DNA from: Dichetophora obliterata
Lineage: Eukaryota; Arthropoda; Insecta; Diptera; Sciomyzidae
DNA length: 64,000 bases
Reading direction: 5' to 3'
Assembly: GCA_963920525.1 (NCBI GenBank)
Contig: OY986435.1
Location: 98,226,115 to 98,290,114 of the forward strand
Part shown: positions 12,444-23,844 of the stretch, in pieces
How the letters are laid out: every line of letters starts with the position of its first letter
How positions within the stretch are numbered: the stretch's first letter is position 1
Notes under the pieces: model-generated
What the model was told of the DNA's origin: nothing
What the model saw: only the letters and a program-made list of their open reading frames with translations
Databases searched by the model: none
Made by a program: the position numbers and the translations under genes

Positions 12444-12497
12444 TATTAACGATAGGGGTTGTCGAAGCTACTTACCCTACCTTATTATATGCCATGG

Positions 12498-14212
12498 GCC
12501 GCCCATTAGCGGAGAGCCATGGTGTAAGAAATAGAGGTGTTAGTGAGTTTGACACTTCTCTCTCAAAATGATAAAATTATGTTTCCCCGCTCTTGTCAAA
12601 AACAGCTGATGGTGAATTGCAATGAAAACAAATTTTGTTAAATTCGTGTCTTCCTGCAAGTTTATAAGATTTTTACTGAGTCTAAAGTGAGAATAAAGTG
12701 ATATGGAAAACTATAAAAAATATATGAGACGCTGTAGGTTATGCAAAAAAACAACGATGTGAATGCAAGACAATTTGCATGCTGGCCAAAGCTTCATGTC
12801 GGCGGCACCTTCCAGCGCACGTTTCTGATAAAATGGCCAAAACATTCAATGACAAACTTGGCAAATCGGCGTAGACAACTGCAATAACTTTTTGTCAACA
12901 CAACACGGCACAATTAATTGCATTTAATATTTATTTATACTTAATTCGCACAGTAAAAACTATAGCACATCATCTAGCAACTCAAACAAATAACACAATT
13001 TGACAACTATCAACAGTTCCGCTCTTTCGATCAAAATTTTTTGACAGAAGCAAAGAAATTCTTGGTGTTGACAAAAACTCACTTACACCTGGTTTTCTTA
13101 CACCATGGCGGAGAGCTATCACACGCATTCGTTTACATAAAAATAAAAAGCTTTCAGTTGCTATCCAGACTTCAAGCAAACAGGTTGCGATTGCTCGCTT
13201 AAAATGTTCTTGTTTTTACGTAAATTATGCACTCAAAAAAAAAAGAAGTTATAAACTGAACAAAGATGAAAGGTTAGAAATGCCTTGTTACTGAAAAATA
13301 AAATAAGCATTTTATAAAATGCTAATAAATTAAAATAAAATGCTTACTTTATTTTTCTAAGCATATATTATAAATATATTATAAATATATTATAAATAAA
13401 AAACTTAAAGTGTCATAAATATAGCAAAGTTAATTTATTTTTTTTATTACGGCTAATGAACTGTTAAAAACCCAAAAAAGCTCTTAAAAATTTCAGTTCA
13501 ACAACTCTTGCATTAATAAGAATTCAAAATATTTGAAAATATTTTATTTTCGCTTACAAAGATAAGAGTTAAAAGAATATATAAATCCCAACAAGATATG
13601 AATCAAAGATTGTTTGTTGAGTTTAATTTTTACCTCATTTAATGACGAAATGAAAGCAACAAAATTTCAGTAGCTGTCCAGACTTCATGCTGCCAGGTTG
13701 CTGTTGCTTGCTGTTCTGTTAGTTTTTTTTTTGTACGCGCGATCCAAATGAATATGAAACTATGAGATGAATATAAAACTTAACAAACTATCTTTGATTC
13801 ATTTCTTTTTGGGACTTGTTTTTTTTATCTCTTATTTTTGTTACCGAAAATAAAATATATTGAAATATTTTGAATTTTTATTTATACAAGAGTTGTTGAA
13901 CTTCAATTTTGGTGAGTCATAAGCATTTTTAAAGTTTTTTAAGCCCTCTTTTATATACTTAATTTACTTTATTATACTTTATTTATGTTTTTATATTACT
14001 TTCGATATATTTTTCATTAAAAAGGCATTTCTTACCTTTTATCTTTTTTCAGTTTGTATATCTTTTTTCAAGTGCATAATTTACGTAAAAATAATAACAT
14101 TTTAAGCAACGAGCAACAGCAACCTGCCTGCTTGAAGTCTGGATAGCTACTGAAAGCTTTTTAATTGTTGTGTCAACAAATGCGTGCGAAAGCTCTCCTC
14201 CCATGGGCGACC
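12498..14212. mobile_element. Fold-back-like element with arms of about 500 bp
   Basis: Sequence from 12498-12508 plus 13117-about 13640 is repeated in inverted orientation at about 13740-14212. Landmarks in both arms include GGAGAGCT near the tip, AGCTTTCAGTNGCTATCCAG, ACTTCAAGC, TTTTTACGTAAATTATGCA, GAAATGCC and CAACAACTCTTG. The centre (about 13665-13735) holds a third partial copy of the arm segment (CAGTAGCTGTCCAGACTTCA). No protein is encoded. The left arm is split by the element at 12518-13107. Target duplication at the tips was not resolved. Confidence 0.7.
12518..13107. mobile_element. TIR element nested in the fold-back arm, 9-bp target duplication
   Basis: The ends CATGGTGTAAGAAA and TTTCTTACACCATG are inverted copies, and similarity continues through AGGTGTNAGTGAGTTT. 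The 9-mer GCGGAGAGC lies exactly on both sides (12509-12517 and 13108-13116), and removing the element restores the fold-back arm. A 9-bp duplication suits Mutator-like or related elements (8 bp is possible because of a shared C). A short ATG frame at about 12703 begins MENYKKYMRRCRLCKKTTM then stops; it is too short to call. Confidence 0.8.
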
Positions 14213-14217
14213 AAATG

Positions 14218-14942
14218 CATGAAACAAAGATATACAGATAGCTTACTCCGTGCGCAAAAAATGAAATCTTCTGCGCACTACGTCACTCGAGCTTGTCAGC
14301 TGTAACACGTGGTGCATACATACAAAAGAAAATGTGAAAAAGCAAAAAGTGAACACAAGCAGCAAGCAGTACAATTGCAAGCATTTAAGAAATATTGCAT
14401 TCATTCAGTTGAATTTCTAATATTGTGCACTTATAGTACGTGTAAATTATAATTTTCAATTTTATTTTTTATAATTAAAATCATTACTAAAGTTTTAGAT
14501 GGTTTTGATGAGAGTAACAATGATTTTAATTCGGGCCATAAAATAAATTCACAACTTTTTTCAACAAACGAAACAACAAAATGAAAACAAAGAAGCAATC
14601 AAAGTGCTGTCAAACTCATCAAGCAACGTAGCTATTTTTTTTTGTGTAGGAGAACAAATGGGAGAAAACACCCCTATTATAAATAAATTTATTTTTAATA
14701 CTATTACTGAAAAATATATTTGCTTAAATTTATTTATAAATATATTTATAATGTAATTTATTTCATGTCAATAAACGAAGTTTCAATAAGAAAATGTCGA
14801 TATTTTTCATCGCTTTAAATAAATTGTCCCCTTTATTATATTGTGACTACGTTTTTAATTAGCCACTTTGACAAGCTCGAATTACGTCACAACAAATATG
14901 GCGGACATGCGCAATACCTTATCTGTAGTTCTTTGTATCATG
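14218..14942. repeat. TIR repeat, 725 bp
   Basis: Left end CATGAAACAAAGATATACAG and right end read inward CATGATACAAAGAACTACAG are inverted matches, with further shared blocks GCGCA, TACGTCAC and CGAGCTTGTC. A second right-end copy occurs at about 26380-26440 (GGCGGACATGCGCAATAC). No coding region. Target duplication unclear. Confidence 0.55.
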
Positions 14943-15169
14943 AGCTACCTCTATCCTTATACCCTTGATCTAGACTTAAAATAGAGAAGCAGTTATAGCT
15001 TTAAGTCAGTGTTACCAGATCTTGAAAGAGAACATTTTCGTTTTGTTCATGCATTTCAAGAAGTTTTTTCCCGTTCGTCCTCTTTTTTTTCCCCCTTTTT
15101 TAAAGTTCAGTGTTTTATTTTAAATAGAAACTATAACAATACAAACCTTAGTAATGTAATAAAAACATA

Positions 15170-15900
15170 TTACACTAGCAAATACCCGCTGCTTCGCCTG
15201 CGATAAAAATATTAAATACCATGAAAAAATTTTAAGTGCTAAAATTACTGTAGTAATTGTATTTGTTTTGTTTAATTATGAAAAAATGGTATATAAATTA
15301 AAAATTTACTTAATTTAATTTGAATACCTTTTTTTAATACCAATTGTTATAATGACATAAATTTTCTTGGATTTTTTTGTATTTGACTTTTAAAAAAGTC
15401 CTTCCTGTATAACAGGATTATAAAAAAAATTTTGGGTAAAAAATTTTTAAAATTTGTAATTTAAAGATGTTAATTTTTTTATTCTTTTTTTAAAATTTTT
15501 TTTAAATTTAAAAAAAAATCCGTTATTATGACATCAAACTTTTGGCGATAACTCGAAAACTATTCTCAGTACAACGCATTTTTGTATGAAAAGTCGTTGA
15601 TTGATAAAAATAACGGTAACGAAAACTTTTTAGCTAGTATGTTAAATAGTATGTTGAAAAAATTCCCGTTATTATGACATCAAAATTATTGCGATATCTC
15701 AAAACCATAGATTTTCTCAGTATAACGCATTTTCTTAAGCCTCGAAATGAGATAAACAAATTAAAATTTCAAGTTTTGACCTAGCAAGCAAACATCTTCG
15801 TCATTTTCAAATCGATTTTTATCAAATTTTCTTTGTCTGAAAGGATAACAGGGAAAATGAGAAAAGGTTTACTGTTACCTCACCATTGCAATGTTTTATA
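15170..15900. other. AT-rich repeat remnant, no gene
   Basis: Begins with TAGCAAATACCCGCTGCTTCGC, a phrase typical of old insect interspersed repeats, and contains a partly repeated phrase (CGTTATTATGACATCAAA at about 15521 and 15668, period about 147 bp). No protein recognised. Confidence 0.4.
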
Positions 15901-16089
15901 TTGTTTTCAAAAAACCTCTAAAATATCGAATTTGTGGTAAAGAATAGGCCAAAAGTGGTTTTTGTTGTACATTTTGTTAAAATTTTTATTTTCCCTACAC
16001 GGTTAAAAATTTGGACTACTTTTTAATCCAAACATTGGTTTAAAAGAATTTTTAATCCGAAAAGTACTATTTTTTATCCAAACATTAGT

Positions 16090-16400
16090 TTTATTTAGCT
16101 GGGGCTCAAACCCACGTTCCTGAAAAGAACTTACTTGCATTCGTAATGATGCAAAATAAGTGAAACTCTATTAACAACTCAGTTGGACGAGCAGATAAGG
16201 TATTGGACCAGCACGTGAGAGGACATGTATTCAAATCACAAACTGGTCAGAATATTTGTTTATTTTATTTTAATTTAGCTGGGTCTCGAACTCATATCTC
16301 TGCTCGCTTGCTTACTTACTGCAAGCTTAATTGCATTCGTTATGATGCAAAATAAACGTAACTTTCTTAACAACTGAGATGGACGTTGAAAAACTAATCT
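16090..16400. repeat. Cluster of tRNA-derived SINE-like fragments
   Basis: Two minus-strand B-box-like sites (reverse complements GGTTTGAGCCC at 16102-16112 and GAGTTCGAGACCC near 16280) flank a plus-strand candidate head with ATTCAAATC (about 16230). A shared block CATTCGTNATGATGCAAAATAA occurs at about 16140 and 16335, so part is duplicated about 200 bp apart. Polymerase III use is only suggested by the box motifs. Confidence 0.4.
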
Positions 16401-16550
16401 TTTTTGGATTGAAAAATTTTAAACTTTTCTTTGGATTAAAAAGCATTCTTTTTTTGTTATTGCGCTTCATTTAAACACATAAATAGTTTCTATCATTAAA
16501 AATCATGGGCCACCTACCCCCTCCCCCCATTATTGTTTTGATGAATATTA

Positions 16551-17103
16551 TGGCGTTTTCTTTTCTCGAAAAAATTCTGCATTTTTTCTGCCTTCTTTGA
16601 GAATTCTGCACTTTTTGTGTTCTTTTCTCAAAAAAATGTTGACCTCTAAAAATAAATCGTGTTCTTTTCTCGAAAATTTTGAACTAAAAAGTATAAAAAA
16701 TGCAGAATTTTTGCACTCTCAAGATCAACGGTTTCAGAGTTCTGCCCTCAAATGCTACCACCTGAAGAAACAAAAAAGTGACATTTTATTAAACAGTGAG
16801 CTTCTTCTTTACAAAAATTTATTATAAGTAAACATAAAATGGCTGAAATTAACGAAATAACCACATCTGTGGTCTGTTTTATTAAAAATGAATTGCTGGA
16901 TTGCTATTTCACGGAAGATTTCTGCAATTTATTTGATGTTTCTCGATATAGCAGGGCAGCCAACACAACATTGAAATAGAAGTTGCATTTTTATTTTCTT
17001 TTCTCGACTAAGAACAGGTCAACATTTTTAGAGTTCAGGTTAAAATTTAAAAAGTTCTGCACTCTCAAAGGGTAGAATTTTTTGGCGAGAAAAGAAAACG
17101 CCA
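16551..17103. mobile_element. TIR element, 553 bp, TTA target duplication
   Basis: Ends TGGCGTTTTCTTTTCTCG and CGAGAAAAGAAAACGCCA are exact inverted copies over 18 bp. TTA is present on both sides (16548-16550 and 17104-17106), as for Harbinger-type insertions. The ATTCTGCACTTTTT and TTCTTTTCTCGA phrases recur several times inside. A 76-codon open frame at 16597-16827 lies in this repetitive DNA and is not taken as a gene. Confidence 0.7.
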
Positions 17104-17420
17104 TTAATTTGCTTAAAATGTTGTTTTTATCAGTGATTAAATTGCTGCAGTCAAAGCAGCAACAATCGTAAAATTGTTGCTTATTTAAGTACGCACTTTT
17201 TTCATAATTTCAAAACTGACTACTGCTTAAGCTTGTGCTTGCGAAAAATCAAACAGTCGCAGTCAAATCTAAAGCAAACAGCGATCGCTGATAGGCTGCA
17301 AAGCATTTCAGTAGTTGACAACTTCGACAGTGTTTGTAATTACCGACTAAACTTTTCGCTGAATTCCGAAGTTGAAGCAGCAGCATCGTTTTCGCTTCGG
17401 TAAATATTGTCACCGCAATC

Positions 17421-19028
17421 CAGTGTAGGGACTTTACTGCAATTGCAGTAGACTGCGCTTTTTGGCAACATTTAATGTTCTACTGCGTCACTGCGGTTTT
17501 TTCAAATCTAATGCGATTTATTCGCAACAATCACTTCTATGGTTTTTTTTGGAAATTAAGTAAGCATTGATGTTGATTAAAAATCATTAGTAGAGTTTCA
17601 GGGGTCCATTACATCTGTATACTGTGGTCTTAGCGTTCAAACAAAAGAAAGAAATTTGTTAGGTGAAGCTTAGGTGAAAATAAAATATTTTATAGTTTTA
17701 CATAAGGTTTTTTGACCAAATTAAGAACTGATTTGCTTTTAACGACCGTGATTGAATTTTTCTACAGCAAATATATTTTGAATCAGTAAAAAATATGTTT
17801 CTGCAACATGCAAATATATATTGTACATATATAGTTATACATATACAGAGGGAAAAACTATAGACTCACTACATAAATTTATGAACTCAAGACATAAATT
17901 TCTGCACACATAAATTTGGTGATTTTCTTGTACTAAGTACATGTTGAAATATGTATTGACTATATAAATATTTTAAACAGTACTGCATGTAGTCAATAAA
18001 GAGTTTTATGTACTTATCACAAAATTATGTGTCGTGAATGAATAGATAGATGTACGTGGTGGGTACATTCACACTATGCTCATTAAAAAGTTATTGTTAA
18101 TAATTTTATGTAATGAGTACAGTTATGATGTATGTAGTACATATATTATTGACCAATTACATAAAATATTAAATAACTGTATGTAGTGAGTACATATATA
18201 ATGAACCTATTACATAAATATTAACTTTTTGTAATGAGTACATAGATTACTGACCCATTACATAAAATAATAAATAATTGTATGCAATGAGTACAGTTCC
18301 GACGTACGTAGTAAAAAGATTATTGACTCATTACATAAAATAAAAAATTTTAGTATGTAATGAGTAGAATTCCGATGTACTCAGTACATAGATTATTGAC
18401 CCATTATAAAAATGTATGTACAGCATATTTGTGAAGTCACACATGACTTAATTTTACTAAGTGAATAAATTGATATATAACCAATACACGCTCACTTTAC
18501 ACAGTACATATAGCTCTCGTTGTGTTCCCATACAAGATTAAGCACATAGATTTTACATATATGTCTCTGTACTGTCTACATAACTTTTTTCCTTAGTGTA
18601 TATTTGTATGTATATCGTCGTTGGGCGTGCAATAACGCGTATCCGCCACTTGCACATAAGGTAAAAGTAAAACTTTACATGAGTGCAGAAAAACTGATTT
18701 TATTTTAAGCTATTGAATGGATTTTTAACTGAACTAAAAATGTATTGAAATAAGATATTTGCTTTGTTTTTAAGTAAGCATTTAACGAAAAATAAATCAT
18801 GAACGAGCAAAATGAAATGAATTTTGGCCTTTTTGCAATATACGCTGTATTGCAAGTGGTGGGATACGCGGTATTGCACGCGCAACGACTATATTATGTT
18901 ATTAGTAGTAAATGTACATACATGATTGTAAATAAAAACAAAAACAAAAAACTGCTGCGAAAAAATTCGTTTTACTGCGTTTTTTTTTAAATTTACTGCG
19001 ATTTACGAATTTTCAAGTCCAAACACTA
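17421..19028. mobile_element. Non-autonomous hAT element nested in the hAT arm
   Basis: Starts CAGTGTAGGGACTT and ends AAGTCCAAACACTA (inverted match with two or three changes). The 8-mer CCGCAATC is exactly duplicated on both sides (17413-17420 and 19029-19036), the hAT signature, and excision would rejoin the host arm. The interior has no transposase and holds a tandem array of ATGAGTACAT-containing units at 18110-18420. ACTGC/GCAGT motifs are dense near both ends. Confidence 0.85.
18060..18420. repeat. Degenerate tandem repeat, about five units of 47-77 bp
   Basis: Units contain ATGAGTACATAGATTATTGA, then CCATTACATAAAATA, then TAATTGTATGTA or similar, and vary in length. Related phrases (GTACATG, ATGTAGTCAATAAA) extend up to about 17900. 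It is confined to the nested hAT element. Confidence 0.7.
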
Positions 19029-19304
19029 CCGCAATCGCTATCAACTACTGTGTGCTGTTTTTTTTTTTTTGTCTTTGATTCTTCGTTTTCATTGTCTGTT
19101 GTGTTTGTTTTGATCACTTGCTGGTTGTAAAGGAAAACGGTACAATTTTGTTTTGCTGTTATTATTGGCAGTGCATTTATTGAAAAATAAAAATGAAAGG
19201 GCTTTAAAATTCTCAACCCATACTTGAATAGTGGTATGTATGTATATATATTTATGCACGTACATTGAAAAGTCGAAACAAATTAAATTAAAGCAATAAA
19301 AAGA

Positions 19305-20650
19305 TTAAAATTGTTCATCGTCATCTAGATCTTTGAAGAGCGGTAAATTGTATATAGCAACTTCCAGGAAGTTCGTTTTCAATTTTACTAACAATATGTT
19401 TTCAAGTGTTTCCTAACTTAAACGATTCCAATAGTCCGTCAATACAACCTTCAGCGTTGAAAATGCAAGTTCAATCGTCACCTGATACAAATTAAACTTA
19501 TGAAGTAATTTCTTTTTTAATTTTTAATGAAACTTATAATAAATAAATTTTAAAAGTAAAACTTGAATTAAAATGCAAGAACTCATGACCATTATGGTCC
19601 CTGGCTATGAATAAAATAAAAATTTTAATATACCTGAGTGGGTGGTATTCCAAACACACATTGCTTAGTGCATACAACTCCGGATCAGTGAAGTTCTTCT
19701 CATCCCCAAATGTTAGAACGTTTGCATCACTTCTTAGATAGGGAAGCTGCACATTTTCAATTTTCGTATAGACATCAGTTACATTACCAACGTTAGCTTC
19801 AATTCCTTGCGATAAATATGCGTTTAATAATTCATCTTCTGCATCAAAAAATTGATTGGTGAATTGATGTGCACTTGTATTCGGTGTTGGACATGCAATG
19901 CCGGTAGGATTAATTTCATTGATTCTATCCCATATTGTTTTTAAATATTGTGTTGCTTCAATTTTTTGTTTTTTTGGTTAAGGTGTGATGGAATCAAGGA
20001 TCTAAATACAAAGATGCAATCAAACTCTTATTGCGATCATATCACCAATTGTTTTAATTAATGGGTTGTTTGCATCTTTAATAATGTTTTCCGTGCATAT
20101 TTTACATTTGAGCCATTGTGCGTAAAAGTTTTTTGCCGAAAATATGGCATAACCGCGTAATACTGTCTATTTTTAGTGATAGCAATCTATTTCTTACTTC
20201 ATTAGTTATGTCGGTTCTTACATTGTTTTCAAGTAATTGTAAAGTTTTCTAGGAATTCGATGCACTTAAACATATTTTTTTTTCCATCTCTAGCGTTAGG
20301 CCCTTCACAAATGGGATTCAAAATATTTCTCATATGAGGTGAATTGAAAACGTTAAAAGGAATAGAGTCTTCGGTGACAAGCCCAATACATGATCTCAGT
20401 AACTGCTTCTTGTTAGTTTAAATTTTTATTTTTTTTTGCGTTTAACTTTTGATGAAGAACTTACCGAAAAAGATTCGGATGCTTCGATATTATATTGAGT
20501 ATTTATATTATGCTGTCTTATCAAATGCCTTCTTAAGTTTGAAACTCTATTCGTTTTGAGCTTATTTTTGCATACTTTACACGAAGCAAAATCGTCATTA
20601 TCGCTACTTTTAAAATACTTCCAAATATCATTTTGCTTCTTTCGCGCCAT
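19305..20650 (-). pseudogene. hAT-family transposase pseudogene with BED zinc finger
   Basis: Read on the minus strand from ATG at 20650: MARKKQNDIWKYFKSSDNDD, then SCKVCKNKLKTNRVSNLRRH and LIRQHN, a complete C2H(x)H BED finger with the leading W-x-x-F. Next come LLRSCIGLVTEDSIPFNVFN (hAT core), a poorly preserved middle with stops, and QLPYLRSDANVLTFGDEKNF followed by LEYHPLR at a GTATAT donor. After an apparent intron the dimerisation domain resumes: VTIELAFSTLKVVLTDYWNR, LS-stop-ETLENILLVKLKTNF, ending DLDDDEQF before a TAA at 19305. hAT transposases cut and paste elements and make 8-bp duplications. Stops at several places make it inactive. Confidence 0.75.
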
Positions 20651-20985
20651 TGTCGATGCTTTACAGTTACATATAACACTTAAGAAAGCCACCGATTTAT
20701 TTAATTCGCACTCACAAACTGAAGCAATTAAAAAAGCAGAATTAAAAACAAAAGAAATAGCACGCAACACTTGACGGCGACTGCGGTGACAATATTTACC
20801 AAAGCGAAAACGATGATGTTGCTTCAACTTCGGAATTCAGCGAAAAGTTCAGTCGGTAAACACAAAATCTCTCGAAGTTGTTCAAGACTGCTGAAAATCT
20901 TTGCAGTCTATCAGCGATCGCTTTTTGCTTTAGCTCTGACTGCGACTGCAAAATTTTAAGAATCATAAGTTTAAGCAGCAGCAAA

Positions 20986-22633
20986 GGCATTGACAAGTTT
21001 TTAAAGTTTTTAAACGCTGGTTTTTATATTTTTTACAATGTTTTGCAACTTAAAAACTAGTTTCTGTGGAAAAAATTGTAAAATATTGCAAACCATTTCA
21101 AAGTTATCAAAGTTCAATCTATTTTTTAAGCTATTTCCTTATCTATATATTTATAGTGGGCCCAACAGACGTTGTCCTGACCAAATTCAATGAATTTGCT
21201 TATGATCGTTTTGTGAATTTGTGAAATTCACATCACATGCCGTTTTGTGAATTTGTGAAATTCACATCACATGCCAGACGTTTTCTTTTGAAACATCAAT
21301 GCATGACGATCAGAACCATTTGATATATACAGCATTCTTATTGATTTATAGTATTTCCCGGCAGACATTGTCCTGCCACAGACTGCCTTAATGCCGTATA
21401 CGAATTTTCATGCTGTTCTTAAAAAAATTTATATTTTCACCATTTTTAGTACAGTTTTTTGAAGTGAAAACTTCTTTAGGCGCGTTGAACGATTTTGGTA
21501 GAGGGTAAATCATTGGTTTGCATCATCGTATTTTTCCAAGGAAATTGTCAACAATACAGACAGCAAAGATAACAACAAAAAATAACCTCAAAAATGTTTG
21601 CATTTATTTGTGCATAAGAAAATCAACAGTGATCGTCACTCTTGCTCTTAATCGGCCGCAAGCTCACAAAGAAATCACTTGGCAACTCCTGAAATTAATG
21701 CATATAATCTGTTTGTTAGTACATAAATACTTAAGTTAGGTTGCAATAAGATGTTTGCAACCAAAACTTATTATTAATTCGGTTTATATTGCCTGCATTC
21801 AGCGGAAAGAACTGTTCCACAACTTTCGGGCTGAACGGTATGCTCTCACAGAACATATTCCTTGAGATGTCACAATTTATATAGCGAAAATATTTTATGC
21901 TACTTCGCTACTTGAGCACTTTTTCGGCTAGAATGCGGCCATTGGTATGTGTATGCAATTTCTTCAGTTGTTGTATTTGTCAACATTTTTGAAAAATTTG
22001 CTTTTACTCAAACAGCTGCTATTCATGGTTAGATTTAAAAATGGATCAATTTTCTTCTTTTTCTGCTTTTTTCTGCTGGAACTTCGTTTGCAAACAAGAA
22101 AAATAATGTAGGGATTGAGTGTTTTAACATTTTAATCCTTAAGTTGTGATAAAGGAATATGTTGAACATTCAAGTAATTACATGCATGCTCTTATTTTTT
22201 TACATATCGTCAAACAAAGTTTGACAATTTTCATACTTGTTGTATTTGTCAGTGGCTTTTTATTTTCACCACTGCACCATTTTATTTTCAGAGCTGCCAA
22301 CTATCATTGTTTTATTAATAAATTTTTTCATAAAGGGTGTGTGTCAAAAGGAAACTTTTCAGTCGTGGTAGGATAGAAAATATCAGGTTGAATATATTTG
22401 TGTGTGTTGAAATAAATTTGTCTCTTTTGCAGTGTCAAATGGACGATGAAATTTTGACGTTTCACATTTCGGTCGTGTTTTAGCGCAAATATTTTATTTA
22501 ATTTGCATTTTATCTTTTTGCAACATATTTAAATCGAGAGCTTATACTTGCAACATATCTCGTAAACTTGTAATATTGTAAGCTTAATAAACTTAAAAAA
22601 TAACAAATTAATGAAAAAAATGAACGAAAGTGC
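20986..22633. other. Non-coding DNA with small repeats
   Basis: Two old repeat starts of the type GGCCCAACAGACGTTGTCCTG (21160) and CCCGGCAGACATTGTCCTGCC (21357) lie here. A 60-bp piece at about 21450-21510 (TTTTGAAGTGAAAACTTCTT, GGCGCGTT) is the inverse of one at about 26065-26130. No gene recognised. Confidence 0.5.
21207..21274. repeat. Exact 34-bp tandem duplication
   Basis: The unit CGTTTTGTGAATTTGTGAAA plus TTCACATCACATGC occurs twice head to tail. Each unit contains the small inverted repeat GTGAATTT/AAATTCAC. It lies in an old repeat. Confidence 0.9.
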
Positions 22634-22830
22634 TTGAGTTTGTGTGTGCGTGTGTGTGGGCCAACGGTCTCCAACATCAGCAAGTGCAGCAAAGTTAAAT
22701 TGGCTTTCTTTGCTGGCGAGCGTCCTCCAAGTGCCACCACCAGCAAGTGCAGTGCAAAATTTGTTGCTAGCCAACATCCTCTAAGTGCCATCACCAGTGG
22801 CACAAGCAAAATCTAAGTGCTTGCTAGCAG
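22634..22830. repeat. GC-richer block of three diverged ~55-60 bp repeats; possible non-coding exon
   Basis: The stretch differs from its AT-rich surroundings. Three imperfect units share TCC(T)CCAAC/AAGTGCC, CAGCAAGTGCAG and GCTNGC. An open frame covers it on the + strand but lacks an ATG, so I do not call it coding. It is not repeated elsewhere in the window. Its composition would suit a 5' UTR exon of the gene to the right, but no clear acceptor/donor pair proves this. Confidence 0.35.
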
Positions 22831-23127
22831 GCAAACAGAAAATATAGCATGCAAATTGCTGTGTATTTTACGCCGCCAATTCGGTTCATCACCTCTAACG
22901 CTGCACAACCGCTGGGATCTTGTAATTCTCTTTGCGTTGTTGTTATAAATTTGCTAAGTAGTTATTGTTGCACAGTAAGCTTTAATTTTTTGTGGATGTT
23001 TATTTGTAGCTACAGTCAGCATATGACATCGAACTAATTTAGAAAACAGTTTATACATATGAATTAAAGAGTATATATAATATTGGTAAATCTATTTGTT
23101 TTTAGTAAAAGTGTTACCGTATCGGAT

Positions 23128-23202
23128 ATACATATGTATATAGTATATATATATATATACATATATATACATATTTACATATATATAGTTCATATGTATG
23201 AA
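23128..23202. repeat. TA/CATATA microsatellite
   Basis: Runs of GTATATA, TATATACATA and ACATATATA form an imperfect dinucleotide-rich tract. Confidence 0.9.
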
Positions 23203-23759
23203 CAATTTAGTTCATTGAGGAAATTTAAAGATTAAATCATTATGAAATTTAAATTTAAAGAAATTTAAGCATTCTATTTTTTAAAACTGTTTAGCTTTAA
23301 TTTCTTATATGAATTATATATAATTTATAAGCTATAGATATTTCTTAATTTTAGAATATTCTATTTTTAATACACAACGCAATATAGATATGGTGAACAT
23401 GTATATTGTGTTAGTGTTATGATATAAATAGATATAAATAAGCTTTAATTTTTATATTAATTCAATAATGAAATAATTTAAATAAATTGCTTTAATTATA
23501 TGTATTTTTGATATGGTAACACTTTTGCTTAAAAGAAATAGTTTCAGTTATATATAAAAAATTTTATAAATTGTTATAAGCTCTTAACAAAAATAATTCT
23601 AATTTCATATGCCGACTGTAGCTACACGATTAGAATTCACAACGTCTACAAAAAATTTCCGGCTTACTGCGCCAACAACAATTACCAAGGAAATCTACAA
23701 ACAAGGACGCACAGAGAAGAACAAGATCAGAGCGGAACTTTTAAAACTTTTTGATTTCA

Positions 23760-23844
23760 TCCTACATGTAGGACGGGCTTCAGTATGAGCTTTCGCACAT
23801 CCTACATGTCCGTCCGACCTGTCAAATTCATCCTACATGTAGGA
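23760..23844. repeat. Cluster of 14-bp palindromes TCCTACATGTAGGA
   Basis: Perfect palindromes at 23760-23773 and 23831-23844 and a half copy TCCTACATGTC at 23800-23810, each preceded by CA. Spacing is 40 and 31 bp. Function unknown; could be binding sites or hairpin ends. Confidence 0.8.

Larger units (their letters stand above)
17221..20985 (-). mobile_element. hAT element with long inverted arms, transposase on minus strand
   Basis: The DNA at 17221-17412, continuing after a nested element at 19037-about 19090, is repeated inverted at about 20700-20985. Shared landmarks are CAGTCGCAGTCA, GCGATCGCTGATAG, TTTTCGCTGAATTCCGAAGT and GGTAAATATTGTCACCGCA. Between the arms lies a BED-finger hAT transposase pseudogene. 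Either these are long terminal inverted repeats of a single element or two copies meet head to tail-wise; the data fit the first slightly better. Outer tips were not resolved. Confidence 0.5.

Noticed and set aside
12703..12762. Short frame with CRLC resembling a ZAD zinc-finger start
   Set aside because: Only 19 codons before a stop, inside a TIR element; too short to support.
22634..22816. Open frame through the GC-richer block as a protein gene
   Set aside because: No ATG, repeated low-complexity content, no family recognised.
23128..23202. TATA-rich tract as a promoter
   Set aside because: A simple microsatellite; no initiator or transcript evidence.
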